Assembly: GCA_035222895.1 (NCBI GenBank)
Contig: JAVYIG010005339.1
Span: 1-64,000, forward strand
Reading direction: 5' to 3'
DNA: 64,000 nucleotides
Source: Strongylocentrotus droebachiensis
Taxonomy: Eukaryota; Echinodermata; Echinoidea; Camarodonta; Strongylocentrotidae
Shown in pieces: positions 57,471-64,000 of this stretch. The translations under genes were made by a program, and so were the position numbers. Each line of letters starts with the position of its first letter. Position 1 is the stretch's first letter. The notes below the pieces were generated by a model, which was not told the DNA's origin, ran no database searches, and worked only from the letters and a program-made list of their open reading frames with translations.

Positions 57471-58581
57471 TGAAAATCAAATCAATTCATATACCAAGAT
57501 TCATAACACCGGGACGACAATGCGATTGCTTTATCACTCACAGTAACTTTGTGTGACACCAGATAAATTATCAGTATAGCGATTTGACTAACATAATACA
57601 GAAAAAAGGGGCGTGGTCGGTACTGAGAGTCTGAGGCTGAGCCAAAACAAAAAATTAGTTCGATTGCTAATATATGGGTGCGTAATCAGTCGTTATACGT
57701 TGCTATTGTCATATTGGCAACATAAACACGATATTTTGCATTTTAACAGTTACCTCAGACTTTAAAACCGCAGGTTAATACCCTAAGATGTTCCTCAGTT
57801 ATCAACTGTGAAATCAATGGAGCCAACGAACACAAGCGCTAGCAGACTACTTTTTGTTTATGTTTTACTGATGATCCTGCACTCGGCAACGTTTTCCATT
57901 TCACATGACCATCCTGTGGCTGTGCTGTTTCACTCGATCTGTTCGAGAAAGTAATGCGATTAAAATTTCTCAAAATTACATTGAACCAGACTACAGGAAG
58001 TTGCGAATAGTATTCCTTCCTCAAGTTTAGGTAAGTAACCTTGAATATCTACATTTTATGATATGTAGAAATGTTTAATGAAACTTTTTTCATGTAAACA
58101 TTACCGAGCTGAAAAACATGACACTGCCTTTGCTGTGTGGGGCTCCGGCTTTGATTTGTGTAGAGCAAATTGACCTGGGTCGGTCGTCGGTCAGCGATAT
58201 CGAGTACAATACTGCAATTTATGACTGAGGGGAGGGGGGATATAAGCTACGCAAACTTGTTATTGTCACGGCACCCTTTTAAGAAATATAAAACGTTTGG
58301 CGCTAGTTCAGAAGTCTATCCAAAATTTGACCCGTAACTCCGGCGTGGAGATACATGAGATAACTCTGTAGGCCTAGATCTAGATCTACCTAGCTAGAGT
58401 CTACTAAAACTAAAAGAATACCAAGGCCAAAGGCCAAAATGAAGTAAATATTCATCAAATGTCCAAATAAAGGTCATGATTTAAAAGTTGATATGTTTGT
58501 TACCTGTTTCGTGTCGATTTTCATATCTTTTTCGGAGCATTTTTCCTAAAAACAAAGAATATAATCTAGATATCTATGCAC
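57471..58581. other. Intergenic; possible non-coding first exon ending at 58030
   Basis: No coding sequence is supported. A consensus donor AG|GTAAGT at 58031 follows GC-richer sequence from about 57.83 kb and could be the end of a 5' untranslated exon of VPS39. That is inference; there is no transcript evidence. TAGATCTAGATCTA near 58.38 kb is a short palindrome. Confidence 0.25.
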
Positions 58582-58766
58582 TTTCTCATGGAATTCACGC
58601 AAACTGCAGCACAATACATTTGCATACTGCACCGATGGCGGGCACGCGCATGTGTTCAGGTAGCTGTAATCTTAGTTAACGGACGCTAACTGAACACACA
58701 CGCTCGCCTCTGTCGGTACAGTATGCTATTGTATTGTGCTGCAGTTTGCCTGAATCCCGTGAGAAA
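58582..58766. mobile_element. 185-bp near-perfect palindromic MITE
   Basis: TTTCTCATGGAATTC at the left matches the inverse of GAATCCCGTGAGAAA at the right. The arms keep pairing through GCAAACTGCAGCACAATAC and the following TGTGTTCAG, leaving a loop of roughly 15-20 bp around 58675. No coding capacity. Confidence 0.85.
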
Positions 58767-59241
58767 GATAAGATACATTAGATAAGATATGATATTATGC
58801 TGGAACCTCAGTGCCCAGAATATGAATACAAAATTGATATACCGCCATCTCGATGCAAGAATATAAGGATCTTCAGGCATCTAGTTGTCCAGAATCATCC
58901 TAGTTATAAATCTTCTAAGCAAGTGAAGCAAACGGGCAGGGTAAAACTGTAAGTTCAATATGAAAATATATAGAACACATTCTTAGCCAACTTGCTGTCA
59001 AAGAAATGCTTGTAACCTAATGATGTGAGACTTTAATGCCTGAAATCATACTATTTCTAAATGTTGTGAGCGAGCAAAGAGCGAAGCGAGTGCTTAGAAA
59101 AGGCACTTAATTTGTCTTTAAAATGTTTGTTTTCTTCTTGACATTACATACATTGTAGCCGTTTCTAATATACATGTATAATGTTTGTTCATGAAATTGA
59201 TTTTTATTTCATAATGGATGGATTGATAAAATACTCTTGCA
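58767..59241. other. Non-coding stretch
   Basis: Nothing coding is visible. Confidence 0.5.
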
Positions 59242-60222
59242 GGGGCCCGTTCCTAGAAACCGTCATAAGTCTAACTTCTTGACTAAATCAGCGTTAGTGA
59301 GCAACTTGTCCGCTACGTGTTTCACAAAGCCCTCTTTGCCAAGATCAACGACAACATCCTGACTAAATAGTTATGACGCCTCCGACGTAACTTTTTAGTC
59401 GATGGGTAGTGCCATCACATGTCATTTACTACACATTCACTTAAACAGGGAGTTATTGTTTTTTTGTTTTTTTGAAAATCTTTTAAAAATATGCCATAGT
59501 TATATCTAAGGCTTTTCCAATTTAACTGAACTGATTATATGTGTTTATTTCCACATTGTAAAATCCTCGATAGGATGGGTAATCTGCCACGACAGCAACC
59601 CATAGTTAGAAGTGTATTCTCTAGTTTTCAGACCCATATTGCTTTTGAGATAAATTCTATCTTCAAATGTGTAAAATAAATACTTTAAAACATGACTTTT
59701 AACGTTTGGAACGTCAAAGTTTTGTCATTTGAATATTGTACTGACGCCTAAAACAATGGACAAAACTGTCAAATCATTGTATTTTTATTAAGAAGAATAT
59801 AAGGGTGTATTTTTATAAACTATCAAATGAAAATATCCGGGGGGTACCCATCTCGAGAACAAAACTAATTCACCGGTCATGTAATGAAATACTCACTTAT
59901 ATTTTTAAAAGTAATTCTGGTGTATAATCTACACAAATTTGGAAGTATATTGCATCTCTTATTTCTTGGTATCATTTTCAATCTTTTTTATTACTAATTC
60001 ATTCAAATAATTGCATTTTCCCTAATATTACTTTTGTAATAATCTGATGGTATTGCGACTAAGGCTAAGTCGTGGCTCCTGTTCTCGCCAATAGTATCGA
60101 TCTCACGAGATATCTATCTAGTAAGCTCTTCGTGAAAACGGTTTAGGAAGATCAGAGGCATCTCTGTAGTTGGCAGATAAAGTTATGACTGTCTTGTCGT
60201 TGGTTTCTAGAAACAAGCCCCA
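59242..60222. mobile_element. ~980-bp non-autonomous TIR element, GGGGCCCGTTCCTAGAAACC ends
   Basis: The left end and the inverted right end (GGTTTCTAGAAACAAGCCCC) pair over about 20 bp; GTCATAA follows on both sides. The interior has no transposase. The ends belong to the same GGGCCC-type group as the MITEs at 3.7 and 25.2 kb. Confidence 0.7.
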
Positions 60223-61039
60223 GCACCCCTAGAAATGTCCTGATGCACCCCAGGGTTCCACAGCACTTTTGGTGTACTGAGCTACATTGTACACACTTTT
60301 TTTTCAGCAGCAGCAAATCCTATAATTCAGAGGTCTATGCAAATTTCATCTACCTTTCTTGGTTCTACATATTTTTGAGGTTAAATTGTTGAAAATATAA
60401 TATACCGGTATGAAAAAAGGTCAAAGACACATTTTTAGACAAACTGAAAGAGTCCTTAGTTTTACTTAAGATACGCAGTATGCACAGGTATTAAATGAAT
60501 GCAAATCTTTATTTTTAAGCCGACAGCCGACTAATGATTTCTATCTAATGATAATTTCAACAAAAATAAAGGAAAATTAAATAGAGTTAGGGATTCTGGC
60601 CGGTCCACCATATGCAGTGTAAATTCACCTGAAAGTACACAGTATCATCGCATTTAATACCAATTTAAAACACAAACAGTAGAAGCAATGATAAGAAAAG
60701 TATCAACATAATAAGCTTGTACATGTACGTGTTTGTGTTTAAGTGTGTAGCTTATGGAACATTTCATTTTGTCAAACAAACTGTACACAAGCGTACAAAA
60801 TGCCATGCGTTATTGATGTTTGTCAGTCATTTTTTTTTCTCCCTCAGGTCAACTTCAGGATCTGCATATAACTGATAGAAATAAAAGAAATGATCTTAGA
60901 TTTATTTAGAGGTTGGATTGCATGTCAAAAAACATCTTTACCTTTTCAGAAATCTACTTGTACATAGTCCTCATCAACTGTACTAAGAAAGTAGGAATCT
61001 TCTATATAATATTGTTGATGATCTTTTTCTGCTCACAGG
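60223..61039. other. Upstream of VPS39 coding start; likely intron end
   Basis: No coding sequence. TTTTTCTGCTCACAG at 61025-61039 is a good splice acceptor, so the segment 61040-61165 may be the untranslated start of the first coding exon. Confidence 0.35.
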
Positions 61040-61165
61040 TTAACTGCATAGATATCGGTAATGGACCCTACCTGAATTTGCTGTTAATCTAGAACCAGGA
61101 ACAAGTAGGAATCTTGTGAGCTAGCTTCCAGAGCTTGCTCTGTCAGGGATATTCGGTGATCCACC

Positions 61166-61238
61166 ATGCATGATGCCTATGAAGCACGCCCTATCCTGGA
61201 GAAGCTCCCTCTACCTATAGAGTCAATAGCTTGCCATG
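61166..61238 (+). CDS. VPS39: VPS39, first coding exon
   Basis: ATG in a good initiation context (CCACCATGC) opens 24 codons beginning MHDAYEARPILEKLPL. As I remember the vertebrate VPS39/Vam6 protein, it begins MHDAFEPVPILEKLPL, so the match is strong. The exon ends CATG|GTGAGT, a consensus donor, in phase 1. VPS39 is a subunit of the HOPS tethering complex, acting in fusion of late endosomes/autophagosomes with lysosomes; its N-terminus is a citron-homology beta-propeller. The exon is too short to show as a long open frame. Not related to the LRR genes. Confidence 0.85.
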
Positions 61239-61870
61239 GTGAGTCTCGCTTGCTCCTGCACATTTTTGTTCTTGAAATACAGGTCACAGGTGCATGTATA
61301 CATATCCTGTTTACTAGAAATTAGCCAGAATTGTAAGTTGTTAGGCAAAATCACAATCGCAGGTTTTAGATTATGACCACCAAAACTAACTGTCGGTATT
61401 TATAATAGAAGTTAAAGGAGACTTCACCCCAAAGAAAAAGCATAGGTATGCTGACAGATGAGATGTATCTCCTGCCTTTTGATGTACAATATTTCTTACT
61501 AAAATACTTACTACTTACTATAAATGAACGTAACTCTTTGGCATGATTTACTGTCTCTTAGCATGACATGGGCACAGTCATTTTCTTGATAATGTGACGT
61601 ACCAGGGGAACTTCATGTACCAAGCTTGAGTTGGAGAGACTTTTTAGTTCAGGAATAAAACCTTTACCTTTCAACAAGGGAAAATTATTGCTTCTAAAAT
61701 CAAGTTTCCTCTATAAAAGACATTCAGTAAATTTTGTTTAGTACCCAGTGTAATGTACAATTTGTAGAATTCATTTTCCAGAATCATAAAAAAAAACCTG
61801 CTTATTATAGCTTTGTCTAGATGAAGAGCATTTGTTCAACATTGTATGATCTCCTATCCTTCCCTGACAG

Positions 61871-61936
61871 GAGATCAATTGCTTGTAGGAACAAAACCAG
61901 GACATCTCCTAGTCTACAGTATCACTGGAGGGCAAT
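61871..61936 (+). CDS. VPS39: VPS39, second coding exon
   Basis: Acceptor CCTTCCCTGACAG precedes 66 bp that continue the phase-1 frame as GDQLLVGTKPGHLLVYSI, matching the LLVGTKQGHLLLY region of vertebrate VPS39 (first blade of the citron-homology domain). The donor is T|GTAAGT at 61937. The intron before it is 632 bp. Later exons are not found up to 64000, so the gene continues beyond the window with an intron of at least 2 kb holding a SINE and a MITE. Confidence 0.85.
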
Positions 61937-62189
61937 GTAAGTATGCTTCTAGTTTTATATTACGGAATGACTTTGAGGGGGTTATCAAAATATATTACAC
62001 AAGCTAGAACCACATTGCATGAGTCAAAGATGAGAGAAATGCAGTTCTGTCATTTGCAGTTTAACCCCCCCCCCCCCCCCACCAGATAACGAAAAAAATG
62101 TGACATTTGCTTATTATTGTAATTTAGATCAGTCATTGATGTACAGGTGCTTTGATATGATGATGCTGTTACTAAGAATTTCAATGATA

Positions 62190-62475
62190 ATTATAATAGT
62201 AATATGCCATTTTTGTATAGCGCATATCACATTATGATATAACGTCTCTTTGCAAAGGATTTTAGGTATTAGTCCCCCAGCTTTAGCCCCGGCAACCGTA
62301 GCGCTCATTGCATTCAATGAATGAATCCTACCAAGTACCAAACTTACTACAGCTCGGTCGAGTGTGGTAAATGCAGATTAATGTCTTGTCAAAGGACAGT
62401 AGTGCCACCGCGAGATTTGAACCCTTACATTGTAGTTCACAGTCCAGAGACTTATCCACTAGACCACAACACCTC
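62190..62475 (-). mobile_element. tRNA-derived SINE in VPS39 intron 2
   Basis: Same family as the SINE in LRR gene 3: minus-strand head GTGGTCTAGTGGATAAG (A box) and GGTTCAAATC (B box), then the shared body (GTCCTTTGACAAGAC) and an AT-rich tail. About three quarters of positions appear shared with the other copy by eye. Orientation is opposite to VPS39. Confidence 0.8.
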
Positions 62476-62601
62476 TATTTCTTAAATGATGTTGATCCTT
62501 TTGTTTCAAACTGGGTTCAGAGTTAAATCATACATGTATGCATGTTGATTTGTGGCAGCTTGCAAGTGAGTGACACTACCGGTATATGGCACATTCACTG
62601 A

Positions 62602-62950
62602 TATACAGTGTGTATCAACAAAAGTATACCCAAGTTTTGCAGATTCCCATTTCAAAGTCATAACCTATGTGATCTTCAATTAATTTAAAAGAGTAACTAA
62701 TATTCTGTCTAATAAAACCTTAATCATAACTTTGCTGCCACGGATGACTGAACAGCAGCCTTTACAATGCTCCTTGTCAAAATCCTCTTGTACCAAGTTT
62801 GGGTTGAATGTGGGTCAAAATAAAAATTATGAATAGTGTATCAATAGACAGAAAACAAGTTACTCTTTACCATAAAATAGGAATTTTGACTTGTTAATTA
62901 TAAATAAGCTACTAAAATTGGGTATACTTTGTCTATAAATGCACTGTGTA
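62602..62950. mobile_element. Tc1/mariner-like MITE in VPS39 intron 2
   Basis: Left end TACAGTGTGTATCAACAAAAG and the inverted right end TACACAGTGCATTTATAG both lead to AAAGTATACCCAA. The CAGTG ends next to TA fit Tc1/mariner. Relatives of the left part are at 27.59, 34.64 and 47.21 kb. No transposase. Confidence 0.7.
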
Positions 62951-64000
62951 GTACATGTCAAGCCTTTACCTTGCTACAAGCTGTTTTCTGTGTTTTCAGG
63001 GGGGGGGGGCTTGGTTTTGTGTTTGCCTTTTCTGTTTTGCCTCTTTTGCATTTGATGCTGATTCCTTAAATGTGATACTTGCTATTATATAGTGATTTTG
63101 GTAAACCCATTTTGAGGTCATTCAAAAGGACAAACTCCACCACATACTATCATCGACAACAACAAAAGTTACTTGAAAAAAATTAATCTGGTTATTTGTG
63201 GAACATATCAAACGAGAGGTTAATGTGTTAGAAGCATTTTGAATGTGCTGAGTGACTTATATTCGTGTAAACTGTAAACTTCCTTCTTCAGCCTCATATT
63301 TCGTAAATTATTATTGATTGTGTCTTCGGTATTCGGGACGAATAAAATTAAATAAAGCAGTTACAGTTGCCATTCCACTTTTATTGAAAAGTACATAAAC
63401 ATCCATTCCAGCACCTGAGCACCATGTTATTTGCTTGCTTGTTTATCACATCAATTATCTTGTCAAATACATGTTAGCAATAAAATGGCTACATGTACAT
63501 GTATGTTTCCAATCCAAGATGTATCCTATTATGTACATGTTAGTATATTATATTTTTACATTTCACTTTCTGTAAATCTTGTGCTCAACCCCTAGTGAAA
63601 TATTGCTGATTGTAAAAATTTGCACTCTGTGTCAAGTTAGTTGGCTGCTGTACTTGAGAATTCCATCACATTTCTATATTCACGTTGAAAGTGCTCATTA
63701 CTTTAAGGCTTTTAAACATTTTGGGTATATTGTAACTTGTAAGTGTAAACAGATGAACAGATGATATGACAAGCAGATTGTGTGTTGAAGCAAATTTGAT
63801 ACTTTATCTCCAATGACAGTAATTCCCCCGTGTATTTCATGTAAGTCATATTCATGTGACTGTAACAGGATTTAGGTGTCAGCTGTGTAGTTAACCAGCT
63901 GACTAGGGCTGTATTCACACCATGCTGTAGTTTCCAGAAACCACAGTATTACTGTACAAAGTACTGTATTAGTTCGATATGAGTATTAAAATCATAATTC
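62951..64000. other. VPS39 intron sequence, no exon seen
   Basis: Nothing matching later VPS39 exons was recognised. A G run occurs near 63.00 kb. Confidence 0.5.

Overview
The window looks like nuclear DNA of a marine invertebrate deuterostome, most likely an echinoderm of sea-urchin type. That is inferred from AT-rich sequence, a very dense mix of LINEs, tRNA-SINEs and TIR/MITE elements, intronless TLR-like leucine-rich-repeat (LRR) genes in a local cluster, and a deuterostome-like VPS39 N-terminus at the right end. Species cannot be fixed from sequence alone. There are no bacterial operons, CRISPR arrays or rRNA genes, and the only tRNA-like sequences are SINE heads.

Layout. 1-6.6 kb: duplicated and inverted repeats, microsatellites and a palindromic MITE. 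6.7-9.6 kb: LRR gene 1 (+). 9.6-16.2 kb: its downstream block, a hAT-like element, a dead LINE ORF1, and a tandemly duplicated promoter unit. 16.2-19.0 kb: LRR gene 2 (+). 19-28.8 kb: the same downstream block as gene 1, split by a 5'-truncated LINE that itself carries a 1.9-kb fold-back DNA transposon; then hAT-like, telomere-repeat MITE and L1/Tx1 fragments. 28.8-39.3 kb and 41.35-51.5 kb: two near-identical segments of about 10 kb, each with a CR1/Jockey-type LINE, a GCGAA-rich TIR element and an LRR gene on the minus strand. Gene 3 (36.05-39.15 kb) is broken by a tRNA-SINE; gene 4 (48.6-51.4 kb) is intact. 52.2-57.5 kb: a minisatellite split by an almost complete but decayed LINE with a PHD finger. 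57.5-64 kb: repeats and the first coding exons of VPS39 (+).

The four LRR genes are the core of the window. Each is a single exon with a signal peptide, an LRRNT cap, more than 20 LRRs, an LRRCT cap and a hydrophobic tail, but no TIR domain: secreted or surface TLR-like ectodomains. Genes 1 and 2 end in a transmembrane-like segment plus a short tail; genes 3 and 4 end in a GPI-signal-like tail. Gene 2 is a hybrid: its promoter and N-terminal LRRs match genes 3/4, while its 3' end and downstream DNA match gene 1. The last LRRs and LRRCT are nearly identical in DNA in all four copies, whereas the N-terminal LRRs differ. This is the pattern expected of a pathogen-recognition family diversified by duplication, recombination and gene conversion.
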